Source of the DNA: Laetiporus sulphureus 93-53
Taxonomy: Eukaryota > Basidiomycota > Agaricomycetes > Polyporales > Laetiporaceae
Assembly (NCBI RefSeq): GCF_001632365.1
Contig: NW_024468578.1
Coordinates: 56,008 to 120,007, forward strand
Length of the DNA: 64,000 nt
Reading direction: 5' to 3'
Part shown: in pieces, positions 1 to 11,283 of the stretch
Layout of the letters: the number at the start of each line of letters is the position of its first letter
Position numbering within the stretch: position 1 is the stretch's first letter
Notes under the pieces: generated by a model
What the model was told of the DNA's origin: nothing
The model's database searches: none
The model's input: only the letters and a program-made list of their open reading frames with translations
Translations under genes and position numbers: made by a program

Positions 1-2205
1 CAGCTGCCATTACAGGCGATAATCGACCGGCGGAAAGTGATCTCCGGGTACCGTGCGATGCCATGACACATATGACTAATGATATTTTATCACGTGAATT
101 AGATCCGAAAGTCCAGATGAACTTTATTTTCCTCACCCGCCCTACGACGACTGGCGACACAATATACAAACAATCAGCCACCGTGGCTGATGGAGCTCGG
201 AGGCTAAAAGTTGGTGGACGTCAAATGCCAGGCGCGCCATGGGCAGGTCAGCGTCGCATTGCGTACATACGAGACCGCCGCGCGTCGCATCTCCTGAGGC
301 CTGATCGATGATCGATGATCGCCCATCTTTCCACCCGGGCTACTGGCTTCAGCGCTATTCGAGAAGGCCTCCGAAGGTAAGCCAACTTGCGCTCTACACT
401 ACACTATGTCAGTAAGTAAGTATTGCTCTTTAGGAGAAGGCTGTCGGTTCACCGCCCAAATAAAAGATCTAAAGTCTGGCATACACCCACTGTTGACCTT
501 CGGCCCGCCTGCTTCGAAAAGCTTCCAATGCCAGGATGAACAGCTACAGTGTTTGCTTACGCGCTTAAAATTTCTTCCGCTATTGAGAACTGCTTATGTG
601 TAGCAGTTACGCCGCTCGTACTGCCGACGAACTTTCAATCGGAATGTCCATGCGTTCGCACAAACCCAATTAACGTCAACCCTTCGGCTGTGGCACAGGA
701 ACATTCGAGATCACGCCAGGTTAAGGGTTCCTGTGCGCCGCTTCTCTGTTGCTGAAGTGAGATGTGCAATGGCCGGGCCTGAAGTAAGTACTTATTCGCT
801 TAGAAGTTTGCTCCATTCTCAATGGTAAATCGAGTCAGGCACATGGTCATCGTCACTGGTCGTGGTCACAATTGCGTCTCGAGCTATCCGGAATATAACC
901 TGGCGTGCGGCTTGTTGAAGTTCTCGATCCGGCCAGAATTAGACCTATTATATGCATTCAAGAAAAATGTTCTGATTGTGCCTCTCTGAGCAACGATAGT
1001 GCCCTACTTCCCAACCCAGCAGCAACGCGCGTGTTGCGTACGACTAGGAACCCAACGTTTCATCGGCTCGGTGTCAGCCACCCATCTCCCAACATTGCTG
1101 CTAGCAGTGAAATAGCAGAACGTTCCGCCAACTCAATCCAGTCAGTCACTCTCTGGCGACCTTGTGGGCGCAGACCGCTGGACAAGCTCGAAAAGTGGCA
1201 CCGGTGAGAGACGACGAATCCGAGGTCAGGAACTGCTATGGCAGTGCCACATTGAATCCATTCAAGGCACGTCTCTCAAAGCCTACTTTTTTAATGCAAT
1301 AATCTCGAGGCCTGCATGAGCGAGCATGTCAACAGTCCTCAAGAATGACTGCGTGCATCCTGTGCCTCATACGTCGACAGTTGTACTTTCGTTCGGTTGA
1401 CCAGTCTGGCGAACCTGCGCTTCGAAAATGGCGCATCGGGCAGTACCATGTCATGGAGCGTTTCATTCGGATCCCCGCAAGCACTTTGGCCTTGGCTTCA
1501 TCGTCGATAACAAAGTCAGTGAAATGCAAACTCGGGATGTTGCTCTGCTCCTTGTCTGTACTGTGATGATGTGGGATCATTCTCTTCTCCTCCTTCTCAC
1601 CTTTCGGGCATCCACCATTGCATCCTATCCCAACCTCCTCACAGCAACACATATTCACTATATTTTCTCTGATACTCTCGGGTCTGTCACAAGACACGCC
1701 AAATTTGATTGCTATATGAGATGACCTCCCTCTGGGATTGCTGTTTGGCGACGACTCATGTCCTGTCAGCACTTGGAAGCTGATTCTACGCTACGGTCTA
1801 TGGAATCGAACCAACTCCGCAGATGTCGCGTTGCTTGTGGATCTGCCGGCTATCGCATTTGTACGACCTGCGAGGGAGTCTCGACTTCCAGGCTCAGCTC
1901 TGAATGTCTGCATCTCATGTGGTAGTCCCCTTTTATTAGTATATGCTATTCGCCGATGCTGGACATTTCATTCGTTCTCTTCGGACTATCTGTTGGAAGA
2001 TGTCTTGATCTCGCATGGTCCCGGTCGAGCTTTTGGTCCGACACGGAAGGCATATCATCCTGGCCTAGCTACAAAGCGATCGCGCTGGAACTGGTGCGCG
2101 AGCACCCTAGCAGTCTTGAATCGAACGAACCTGCGCACCTCGACCCGCTTCACAATCAGCTATCTGTTCCCTCGATCGCGTCTCTTATTCCCTCTCCCCG
2201 CCAAC
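1..2205. other. Intergenic, no gene supported
   Basis: Only short overlapping open frames on both strands are present, with no recognisable domain, no consistent exon chain and no tRNA-like fold that I could see. An open frame on the + strand runs from 1738 into the gene starting at 2206, but its first 156 codons lack any protein-like pattern and precede a clear signal peptide, so I treat it as 5' untranslated or promoter sequence. Confidence 0.5.
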
Positions 2206-3495
2206 ATGGTCGCTTTAATCCAGCGCACGATGCTCGCACCGATTATCCTTATACTAACTTGTCTCCCGCTCCACGTCTCCTCGGGAAACGTCCCTGAAGG
2301 CGGCGCCTGCTCTCCCTCCAACACCCACCTCGACCCTTCCTCTCACAAGCTCCTCAGTGACTGCTCCGAGACGACATTCTGTTCCAGCTCTTCGTCCCAA
2401 GCAAACATCACGACTTCCAGCTCCACAACGTCCACCAGCAGCACAGGCACCTGCCAGCCACGTCTCTGTCGCCGGGACGAGTTTCCGTTCTGGTACTACC
2501 ACGCTGACGAATCCGGCCCATCAAATGCTTCCGCTCCCCTTCTCACCCTGCCTCCGCTCTGTCCAGTCGGGCGTTTCTGTCCGGACGAGGGTAGCGGGTG
2601 TCGGCCGCTCGTGGCGCCGGGACAGCCATGCGAGATGAACCGGGACGACCAGTGCGCACCACCACCTGGCTCCGAACGAATAGCATTGTCGAGCGAGCGG
2701 AACGTCAATGGGTCGATATGCTTACGCGAAATCTGCATGTACGTATTATTGGAGCTGCGACGACGAGAAGGACGTTCGTGATTTGCTGATATGCTTGGGC
2801 GCAGGTACGCGAACGCGACGCTCGGCCAGGCTTGCATCATCGACAACAACACCTACGTTGACGAAGGCCCTGACGGACGACAGTATATTAACAGTATCGC
2901 CCGGGACAACTGCCGCACCACTCCGCCGCAGCCACTGTATTGTGACGGCGCGTCCCTGCAGTGCGTCCCAAGCAAGCCACTTGGCGCAGCATGCGATGCA
3001 GATCGGGAGTGCGAGAGCGTGCATACACTCGCCATTGCATGCGTCATGATGCTGACTCACACGATGCTTATAGTACAAATGCGGCTCGTCGGGGACCTGT
3101 GTCCCTTCGCCGTCGATGCCCTTGCGAATTGCGCCATGGAAGTACGCCATCACAGCCGTCTGCGTTCTGGCTTGTAAGCGTTGTTCCTCGCTCCCTGCTG
3201 CACAACAAGATCGTCATGACTGACGTTCCGCTTTACAATACTTCCTCCAGGTATGACAGCCACCCTCGCCGCTCTCGTCTTCGTGCACAAGCGTCTCCGC
3301 CTCCAGCGCTATCGCGAGATTCGGGAGTATTACGATGAGCAGATGAGGTGTGTTGCTCTTACTTTGCAATGACAGAACATTATTGATGCATAGTTTTCGC
3401 AATATAGTTTACGTCGTTCGATGGCGGCTCTTCACGCAGCCGTTGCGGAGAGACATCGTTATTCCGATGCCTACGCAGATGAGGACGAGAAATGA
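2206..3495 (+). CDS. Cys-rich secreted-type single-pass membrane protein
   Basis: Five exons (2206-2738, 2805-3018, 3074-3173, 3251-3347, 3408-3495) give 343 residues in one continuous phase. The start at 2206 is chosen because it begins a signal peptide (MVALIQRTMLAPIILILTCL). The ectodomain has many paired cysteines in spacings such as CPVGRFCPDEGSGC and CDADREC, with a Ser/Thr-rich stretch and N-glycosylation sequons near residues 60-80. Exon 3/4 encodes one transmembrane helix (about residues 270-295, AITAVCVLACMTATLAALVF) followed by a short basic then acidic cytosolic tail. The pattern resembles fungal Cys-rich surface proteins of unknown function. I infer type I topology. The last acceptor (3407) has a rival 14 nt upstream that would give a different tail. 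Confidence 0.7.
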
Positions 3496-3734
3496 TTCTG
3501 AGCTATAGTGACTAACCTCGAATGCGTTCGAGTGTGTTGTATGTTGCTCTTTATTGGGGATTAAGCTGCTATGGTGAATCTATGACGGAATGAAAGCATA
3601 TATACAGCGACAGAGAGTATCCTACATAGGTATGTCATATCATAGTGCATAATTGATCGATACCCGAGAAGCTATTCGACAAAGCCCATCTATCCACTCA
3701 CCATCCCGTTGGAGCAGAGTGACCACCGTGCACC

Positions 3735-4364
3735 TCACCGCCTCACCGATCCAGGCGATCTCATCCCAATACGGCGGAAGACACGTACCAGGATGAATCG
3801 GCCGGCCTCCTCAACGCGCTGCCCACCTTTCGCAGCCTCTGTCTTTGGCATTGATGGCTGCTCCTTCTGCACATCTACGCGTCCCGGCGCTTTACCGAGG
3901 AGCACAGACGATTCCCTGCTCGAAGCCTTCTCTTCCTGAGGCAAGCCTGCCGACGAGCCCTTCATCCATACCAGTCCTTCTTTCCCCTTGAAGATACCTG
4001 AGTCGCCAGACCCACTTGTGATGGGCGACTCGCACATGGGAATATCAATGTCCTCCCCTGCGCATATTGCGCTGTCGAACGTGTTCGAGTCCGCGTCAAA
4101 AACCGTCGTGTGCGTGCATGTGGCGAGGTCGAGCTTGGGCGGCCTCCGGAGCGCGCCTTTATGGTCCTCTGAGGAGGTGTGGCGCGGTCAGTGATGATCG
4201 TGTCGATGTTCATACGTGATGTAAATACAGGTATGGAGAACGACGACAATTGTGGCGCGTCAAATCTCGCGCCTGTCGCGTTGATCATCGGCATTTCACT
4301 GAAGGTTGTACGTACCTGGGTGCGGCCCTGCCAGACGGATTGTGTCGAAGGTGTATTGACTCAT
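3735..4364 (-). CDS. Small hypothetical protein, two exons
   Basis: Read on the minus strand: exon 1 4364-4316, intron with GTACGT donor and CCTCAG acceptor, exon 2 4168-3735, 160 residues. The N-terminus is MSQYTFDTIRLAGPHPEDHK, followed by a segment with Asp/Cys-containing motifs (LDLATCTHTTVFDADSNTF, DIDIPMCESPIT) and a hydrophilic C-terminal half. No known family is recognised. A GTACGT donor-like site near 3770 (after FIL) suggests the tail could be spliced differently and end beyond 3735, so the C-terminus is uncertain. The gene is divergent from the acetyltransferase gene at 5156. The phase agreement across a strong intron is the main support. Confidence 0.55.
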
Positions 4365-5155
4365 TGTCGAGTTAGGAAATGCGACGAAGAGAAGGGACCT
4401 TTGACAGAGGGAGGCTATGCGATGGACAGATGTTCAGCGTCCCATGAGGGGTGCGTTTGCGAGGCATAAGTTTGGCCCATTAAATATCTCGAGCTCATGC
4501 TTATACATGAGACTCGGGCTCGTAGTCATGGGCGACAAGCATTCTTGCGGCGTTTTTGCACTGTCGTCGTCAAGGTACTCGTAGAAGCTTCAAGACCGTA
4601 AGAACAGGCCAGCATCAGTGGTCTGTACCTTGATCTATTGTATCTTTTGGGAGGGGGATTACAACGACGGCGACGATGGCGCCAGAGAAAGTGTGGAGAA
4701 AAGCATCGGAAAAGCACGCCGAACAACCAGCTAACAAGCCATAGTCGAATGTTATTGTTGCTGCATCGGAAAATCCATCTAGAACTGAGGATAGTGCGAG
4801 AATATGGACCCACAACAGATTCAACTGGTAAGATTCTGCATTGAGCGCTGTGCTCGATGATTCGGCAATCAAGTAACACCAAAAAAGAATGACAAACAAA
4901 AGCACAGTGTTTTGTTCTTCGTCTAATGGGCTGCGATGTAGGCAGCAAACGGATTGATCTCGTACTACACCTCGAACTTAAACGCTGACGCAAACCGTCT
5001 GACTTTACATAATTGATCTGATCAATTGCAATCGTCGATGATTTGATGCCAGGACCGGCTTTCCCCGCAATGCACACCAGCCAGCTCGGCCACCTCCAAG
5101 TCCTTCAGAGCATTCGACTTGTCACAGCGTTCGACCGTTCTGTCAACTCTGAAAA
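4365..5155. other. Intergenic between divergent genes
   Basis: This 790-bp stretch separates the divergent hypothetical gene and NAA20 and should hold both promoters. A 183-codon minus-strand open frame (4526-5077) crosses it, but its composition (Arg/Cys/Ser-rich) looks like chance and no splice chain supports it. I see no repeat or RNA gene. Confidence 0.4.
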
Positions 5156-5939
5156 ATGAGCGTTACACGTCCGTTCAAAGCGACCGACCTGTTCAAGTTC
5201 AACCACATGTGAGTGAACGGCACGCCTTGGGCGAATTCGATATGAGAGAGGAATTTATCACGCATACAGCAACTTGGACATATGGACAGAGACGGTGAGT
5301 GCTCTCCAATTCGTTTAGTGTGAGACCATGTGTAATTAGCAGCGATACGTAGTATGGTATTAGCTTCTACCTCGGCTATCTCTCGCGCTGGCCCGACCTC
5401 TGCACCGTGCAAGAGTCGCCGAACGGAAAGATGATGGGCTACGGTGCGCGCATCCTTTCCACCTCCCTCACACCTTCTCACCCATTCTCCGACACATACA
5501 GTTCTCGGCAAAGCCGAAGGCAGTGGCGCAGACTGGCACGGGCACGTCACCGCGCTCACCGTCGCGCCATCCTACCGCCGGCTCGGCCTCGCCCGTAAAA
5601 TGATCGAGCACCTCGAGCGCATATCCGACGAGGCTTATCGTGCCTTTTTCGTCGACCTCTACGTTCGCTGCACCAACGGCACTGCCATACAGATGTATGA
5701 GGGCATGGGCTACAGTGTGTACAGACGAGTGAGAGAGTACTACGGGAGCTTGGGCTTGGGTAGGAACTCGAAGGATGAGGAGGACGCGTTTGGTGAGTGG
5801 CGATTATGTTTCATTCCGGTGTGGGTAAATAACAGCACGTTTCGCAGACATGCGAAAACCGCTCTCACGAGACCCCATGCGCCGCTCCGTGCGCTCCAAC
5901 GGACGCGAGATTGTCGTCAGCGCACATGATGTATCATAG
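5156..5939 (+). CDS. NAA20: N-terminal acetyltransferase B catalytic subunit
   Basis: Five exons (5156-5208, 5270-5294, 5353-5443, 5502-5792, 5848-5939) join in phase to 183 residues, the usual size for Naa20/Nat3. NatB acetylates the alpha-amino group of proteins starting Met-Asp/Glu/Asn, using acetyl-CoA, on ribosomes with Naa25. The N-terminus reads MSVTRPFKATDLFKFNHINL, followed by LDIWTETYGISFYLGYLSRW, both hallmarks of the family. The GNAT acetyl-CoA binding signature is VAPSYRRLGLARKM and the C-terminal GNAT strand is YEGMGYSVYRRVREYY. The tail RKPLSRDPMRRSVRSNGREI is also typical of fungal Nat3. Exon 2 is only 25 nt. Identification is firm; the exact splice sites are predictions with good GT..AG signals. 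Confidence 0.93.
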
Positions 5940-6674
5940 TCTCTACCATGTCAGCCTCTTCTCTCCTATCCACACACATCTACACCGGATCTCTATACGG
6001 CAAAAGCCTTCGACACTCGAAGCAACGTCTGCAGTAGGTGAGTGTGCGGTGTATGATTTGCTATCAATTTTGCATAGTACGAATGCATTCGTGAGTCTCG
6101 AGATCTTTCTCTCTACGGGTTGCCACATTACCCCATCGCGATGTGAATACACTCGCCACACCAAAGTTCTCGCCGAGACGTCACACACGATAGCGGGCGC
6201 TTCCGCTATGCATCAATGCTTCCGAATATTCTTCATCAAGTTCTTTGTTCTAAAAACTGTAGTGACCACACCTTTACGATTTGAATGGCCCGATAATTGA
6301 GTTATTAATGTATTACGATGCTGCGGTCCAGATGATAAATTAATGTGATCTACAGCAAATGTCTTGTCACGCGGCGAACAATGTCCACCGTCAGAAACGC
6401 TTCTGCATGCAAAACACAGACGATCAGCATGCATTTAACCTGAGCCCAGAACAATGATTGAATGGTTCATCAGAAGAATAATGGTGCAATACGTGCACCG
6501 AATATAAGCCGGACGTAGATCACTCCTCTTCCCGAAGGCCAGCCCGTCCGTCTGCATGCCCACTCTCGCAGACAGAGGCGCACAAAGCCAGCCTCCCGAA
6601 GGGTCATATGGCCCCGGCAAGCTTTCATCTCGCAGAGAAATTCCACTAGACAGTCGACTCACCCTGAATCACGG
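5940..6674. other. Intergenic between convergent genes
   Basis: NAA20 ends at 5939 and the DHHC gene on the opposite strand ends at 6675, so this is shared 3' sequence. It is moderately AT-rich and carries only short open frames. I see no gene. Confidence 0.45.
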
Positions 6675-8210
6675 TCATACTGCCACTTCTTCCTCCTCGT
6701 CATCGTCATCGTCATCCGTAAGCTCCTCTCCCTCCTGCACGCCGCGGTGCCTCTCCAATCCTGGCCGACGCGCCCACGCGCGGCCATCGGTATATGGTTC
6801 GATGCGAAAGGGGAAGAGGAGGGTATAAAGAGGGCTGCGTGTTCAAAAGTGAGTTGAATCTGGCAGACTGGTCAGTTTCCTCGTACGTACTATCCATCCT
6901 GGCCAACATTGAAGAACAGCTCAAGGTTTCTCCGCTTTCTGAAGATGTTCCACATAAGAGCGAACGAACGAATAGCGCCCATTCATAGCTTGCTCACCCT
7001 AGGTCATAGGAATTCACGAATGTCTACAGCAGAACATATCAGACTACACCTCACGCCAAAGAGCGGAGCGTCCGACTCACCTCGCCCCGCCCTTTCGCCA
7101 TCGTCCGGTACATCTCGTTGTCCGCCGCCTCCACGGACGTCTCCCCGCACGCGATACCATACAGGTGCCACGCGGTCATGATCGTCACTGCAAAAAAGAG
7201 GATGGCAGAGAGTATGAAGGTGATGACGAACGCGATTGGAGGGGCATAGTAGTCCCACGTATCCTAGAAGGGAATATCGTGAGAGACGTGTGGAGAAATG
7301 GGGACGAAAAGGGAGACGAACGTCTCCGTGCCACCCCATTGCGGAAAGGACGTGCGGCCAGCCGGAGATGGCGTAGCAGAATGTGGAGATCGAGAGGTAT
7401 ATGCTATGAGATAGGTTAGTTCTGAATGTAGCCGCATGGATGCGTCGCACTGTCACGTACAGGAAGAGCACAAAGTGCCGCTCGTTGTGCAAGCCGACAC
7501 ACTGGTTGATCCCTACCGCCAGTCATGCATACACTTGAGCGTGCAAACGCTCACAACGAGATAAACATACACTGCACACAAGTCAGAGCAGAGTTATCAG
7601 GCACGAACGACACCACGTACTGGGCAGTGATGGTCATACTTCAGCACGCAGCGGTTGCATATCCGACAATGGTGAGACCTCTCGCAGCGCACACCCATCA
7701 GCACCTCCTACCCCCCCGTACCAGCTCGATTACTCACCTCGGGCCTCATCACAAGACACTTCCGACACCGCCGCATGCTCGCTCTTGTGACGTTCAACAA
7801 CTCCGACCAGCGCACTCCGCCCGGCGTGCTCGTCCTTTTCTGCGCCCACATCCATCCCGAGCGCGGTTCCGGCGACAGTGGCGGGTCGTCTATGAACCCC
7901 GGCGGGATGGTGCACACCCAGTAGTAGTGCATGAAGAGGTTGAACGCGATCAACGCGCATATGGGGGTTGTGAGCCACAGGAGAGGCAAGGTCGGTTGTA
8001 TCACCTCGACTAAGAAACGCATGCAGTAGGCACAGGAGTGATCTCGTCAACTGAAAGACTAGGTACTAGGTACTTACAGAAACAGAACGCTCCGCTGGAG
8101 AGCAGGATGACCCCGAGGGTAACGAACAGAGGGCCGGCGGCGCCTGTGATTCTGTCCGCAATACGCTCAAGCCTCCTGAAGCATCTGAAAACTTGTCTCG
8201 CGCAGATCAT
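6675..8210 (-). CDS. PFA4: DHHC protein S-palmitoyltransferase, Pfa4-like
   Basis: Minus strand, ten exons: 8210-8078, 8009-7738, 7680-7621, 7571 alone, 7512-7461, 7403-7322, 7263-7081, 7023-6998, 6938-6891, 6834-6675; 338 residues in one phase. The protein transfers palmitate from palmitoyl-CoA to Cys residues of target proteins at ER/Golgi membranes; yeast Pfa4 acts on chitin synthase Chs3. Four hydrophobic helices flank the Cys-rich domain (RCRKC..., then [28 protein letters not shown]). A DHHC-family TTxE-like region is replaced by [10 protein letters not shown]. The C-terminal [17 protein letters not shown] and an acidic [10 protein letters not shown] tail close it. Start 8210 ([11 protein letters not shown]) is preferred; an in-frame ATG at 8243 would add 11 residues. 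The Trp after DHHCP needs the 1-nt exon at 7571. Confidence 0.85.
7571..7571 (-). other. PFA4: Predicted single-nucleotide exon in the DHHC gene
   Basis: The preceding exon ends with the codon for Pro of DHHCP at 7621, followed by a 49-nt intron (7620-7572, GTACGT...CTGAC...GTGTGCAG). One T (plus-strand A at 7571) follows, then a 58-nt intron (7570-7513, GTATGT...ATGAC...GGTAG), then GG ATC AAC CAG. The T plus GG makes TGG, the near-invariant Trp of DHHC-PW-INQC. Skipping the base shifts the frame of the rest of the enzyme. Confidence 0.7.
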
Positions 8211-8726
8211 GCGGTACCACTCAGGAAAGGGTTTAAACAGCAAGATCTAACGAAGGAGTGCGTGGTCGCAACGAGCGCAGCGTCCAGGTTGCACCTGATG
8301 GTTAGGGTGGAACAGCGACTTGAGAGCGCTCCCCGGAGCGCTGCGCCGCGGTTGCTAGTCAGAGAGCCTGAGTGAAAGACAACCTGCAAAGTCTCGTAGT
8401 ACGTGCGAGCATGAACCAGCATACCCAGCAAGCATTCTGCGCTATACAGTAGTACAGAGACAAGCATTACATTCCCGAAAGGCTCGAGGTCATCATGAGC
8501 GTGTAGGAGTAGGACGAACGGAATTATATCCAAATATCAATACATAGCACCCCGCGCCGTCCATAGTGAACGAGAGAACGCGACCTATGGGCAGCATGTA
8601 CCGTCGTGCGGAGATAGTAGCAGCCGTGGGGATGAAGCAGGGAAACTCCGGGCTCTAGCTAGATCCAACCGAGATATATATATGAAGAGACATCTGCAGC
8701 AGTAATACGAGCGAGCGGCAGGCCGC
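8211..8726. other. Intergenic/5' region of the DHHC gene
   Basis: About 515 bp between tandem minus-strand genes. A minus-strand open frame (8533-8207) covers much of it and looks hydrophobic, but it is in a different phase from the enzyme and ends inside exon 1, so I do not call it. Likely DHHC-gene promoter and DSN1 3' end. Confidence 0.4.
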
Positions 8727-10827
8727 TCACCTGCCCCTCCCAGGCGTCACAGCTCTGCGAGGCGTACCTGGCGGCTTCCGCGGTGTTGGCGGAGGCACAC
8801 CCGTCAATCGACGCTCTGCCACGCCTGGAGCGTCCACGGCACGCTGCACCTCCCTGACAGCCCGCCGCGCCGCATCGCCCACCTGCGCCTGCGGCCGCTC
8901 AGCGTCCACGCGGGTGAGCGCACGGAGGAGATCTTGCGGGTCCGTAGTGGGCGGTGGCCGCGATCGGCTGGGCGGGAAGTATAGTGAGAGTGCACCCACG
9001 GGAGGAGCTGTGGAGGGCCCTAGCTGGGTACGCGAGCTGAGATTGAGCATTGCAAATCGGCGGTCGAGGTCTGCTTCTGTTAAGTGTGTAGTTTCGAGCG
9101 CAGAGTTCGCGACCGTGTGCAGACGATCCATCTGTTGAGATTTTTCAGCGACAAGTCGTTAGGGACAATGATAGCTATATAACGCACTGTGAACTCTAGA
9201 TCGTCCAAACGGCTGCTCAAGTTGCCTTCCTTGTCTATCGCAGAACTGACGACACCGCGAGCTAGATCAAGGCTCCTGCTCCCTCGGAAGTATGCAGGAA
9301 GGGCCTTCTCATCAACATTCCACTCGTCGACATCCTCAGCTGATGCTCGTTGTTTGCCTTTAACCCTCGTGGATGCGAACTTCTCCAGCTCGGCGAGGAC
9401 TTCCGTGCGATATGCATTATAGTGGTTCGTCACCTCTAACCAAGCATCCTCCTCAGCTTTCGACCTGACAAACAGCAGATTAGCTTGAAGGTTCACGTAT
9501 CCACTCGCCGACCACGATCAACGTCACGTGCAACGCACCGTTGGTTGTGGGCATTGAATTTAATCTCGCGCGCTCGGTTCTTCACGTTCTGCTCGTTCTC
9601 CCGCTTCGGTTTTGCCGTATCCTCCGATTCCACCACCCCATAGACATTGGTGTCAACGCGTTTCTCAGCCAATGAGCGGATCATCTTCTCCTCCACTCGA
9701 GTGAGCACCTGCGCGCCCTGCGCCGATAACGGTGGTGGATCCTTCCCAGGTCTCTGCTGCTCTCCCAGGATAGACGATAACGCCTGTCTCTGTTCTGGGG
9801 ACTCGGTCATGGCGCGGTGTGTGCACCAAATCAGTAGCTGTCGCGCGCGTGCAGGCTCCGGTAAATCTTGGTCGATGTGCTTGTGGAAACTTGATGAGGG
9901 CACTGACGTATGCGGGTATGCTGCTTTGCGATCAGATACTCGTACACGGTGAATGTGGTTCGCACGCTTACAGATTACACCAGTCGCTTCATAGCTTGAA
10001 CTGATTCGCTTACCACGGCTGAGCGAACGCTTCCTCCTGGACCCGGGACCGTCTCTCATGAACCGATTCCGCTCAATCGTCGGTGTCTCCTGCTGGGAAA
10101 GCGGCTGCGTAGTGTCACGTATTCGCTGGCTGGACTGCGGCGCGTGCGATCTACTCGACCTTGGGGGTCCGAACTGGATCTCAGAAGTCAGATGCCCAGC
10201 AGAGCGCTCTGCTGCCTGTGATTTGCGTCGCAGGATGTCTGTCTCCGACTGCATGCGGCGCACATCTTCCTCGACATCGTGGTCCGGGCGCACGCCCGTA
10301 TGAAGCTCCCGCTCCTTGCCCTTCGCACTCTGGGGGAGTGTGGCTGTGCTGCTATCGGCCTTGAACCTCTTAGATGGATGTCTAGATGCGTCGATAGGAT
10401 GTGAGGAATGGTTTGTCTGGCTAGAAGTGGCCCGCGGGGCCGCGTGCGATGGCGCTGAGCTCTGAGAGGACGAGGATGCGGCAGAGTCCAATATCTGTGA
10501 ATACGAAGGCACAGCACGTTTGATGACCAGGCCACCAGGTTGCTCCTCGCCGTTCACTGGTCACTCAGAATTAAACCCGACGGCTGCGCCAGACACGCGA
10601 ATGGCCACGTACGCTTCCGCTTGTTTGACGGACCCGTCCTGTTAGAAGTCTGTCATACGAATGTGAACCAACGCACGAAAGGTAAAATAGCACGTGTTGC
10701 CCACCTCTCTCTTGAGTCTCTTTGCTGTGGCTGCGAGTGGGTTTCCATCATCGTGTCCTTTCCGTTTGGACGTTGGTTGAGACTGGGAGGGTATCATCTG
10801 GACCTCCACTGTCGATGTCGTGTACAT
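8727..10827 (-). CDS. DSN1: Kinetochore protein Dsn1/Mis13 (Mis12 complex)
   Basis: Minus strand, six exons: 10827-10705, 10649-10613, 10556-9972, 9920-9539, 9464-9188, 9131-8727; 602 residues in one phase. Dsn1 is a subunit of the MIND/Mis12 complex that links CENP-C and inner centromere chromatin to the Ndc80 microtubule binder. The N-terminus is basic and disordered (PTSKRKGHDD, KRLKRE, NKRKLNGEEQPGGLVIKR). The core signature is RGKRISSSYEATGVISYPHT followed by SVPSSSFHKHIDQDLPEP and RQLLIWCTHRA. A helical region follows (AEEDAWLEVTNHYNAYRTEV) and the C-terminal part has LETTHLTEADLDRRFAMLNL, then a Pro/Arg-rich tail. The basic patches just before SSSYEATG match the family's Aurora B-regulated region. 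The start could also be the in-frame ATG at 10797. It is divergent from cytochrome c. Confidence 0.85.
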
Positions 10828-11283
10828 ATATCCGTGAGAGAACCCTCCAGAGCGTGAGCAGCGGCGGCAGCGGTGGCGCGGCGCGGACGACGAGGGACGC
10901 GTTCACCGACGCGCGCGCGATAGTGATGGCGCAAAACAAACCGGAGTGGCGGACTTCGAAATGGTCTCCCACGCATCACGTCGTTAAACAGACCCGCGGC
11001 GCGAGGCATGAGTCACGTGGACTGCGCGCGTTGCCGCGCGTGCGGCATCTCCCGTGACTTCGCGGAGAACGCGTGCGGGGCGTCCATACTGAACGGACAA
11101 AATCGGCGATGTCTGATTGGCTCCCAGAAGCACCGGGCGGAACCGGTTTCATGCCAGCCTTATAACAAAATTTCGACGCCATCGCTGGTCACCGCTTCTC
11201 TATTCAGATCTCACTCCTGGTCGTCGCGCCGTCTGTAATATTTCTCTAGTCCTATCTTACCTCACGACCTCTAGACTTTTAAG
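10828..11283. promoter_or_regulatory. Shared divergent promoter, DSN1 / cytochrome c
   Basis: The 456 bp between the two divergent start codons must contain both promoters. It is GC-rich in the middle (runs of CG dinucleotides around 10890-11080) and changes to a pyrimidine-rich leader (11190-11280) before the cytochrome c start, typical of highly expressed basidiomycete genes. A TATAACAAAA string at 11161 is a candidate TATA element for cytochrome c. No function is shown directly. Confidence 0.5.

Noticed and set aside
1738..2205. In-frame upstream extension of the Cys-rich membrane protein
   Set aside because: The signal peptide starts exactly at the ATG at 2206, and the upstream codons show no protein-like pattern.
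4526..5077. 183-codon minus-strand open frame upstream of NAA20
   Set aside because: Arg/Cys/Ser-rich composition without domains, membrane pattern or splice support; likely chance.
8207..8533. Hydrophobic minus-strand frame before the DHHC gene
   Set aside because: Out of phase with the enzyme and overlapping its first exon; no splice route joins it to a known protein.
10558..10640. DSN1 exon starting at GACGGG (acceptor AACAG at 10639)
   Set aside because: That acceptor breaks the phase on both sides, while the CAG at 10650 gives a 37-nt exon that closes both junctions.
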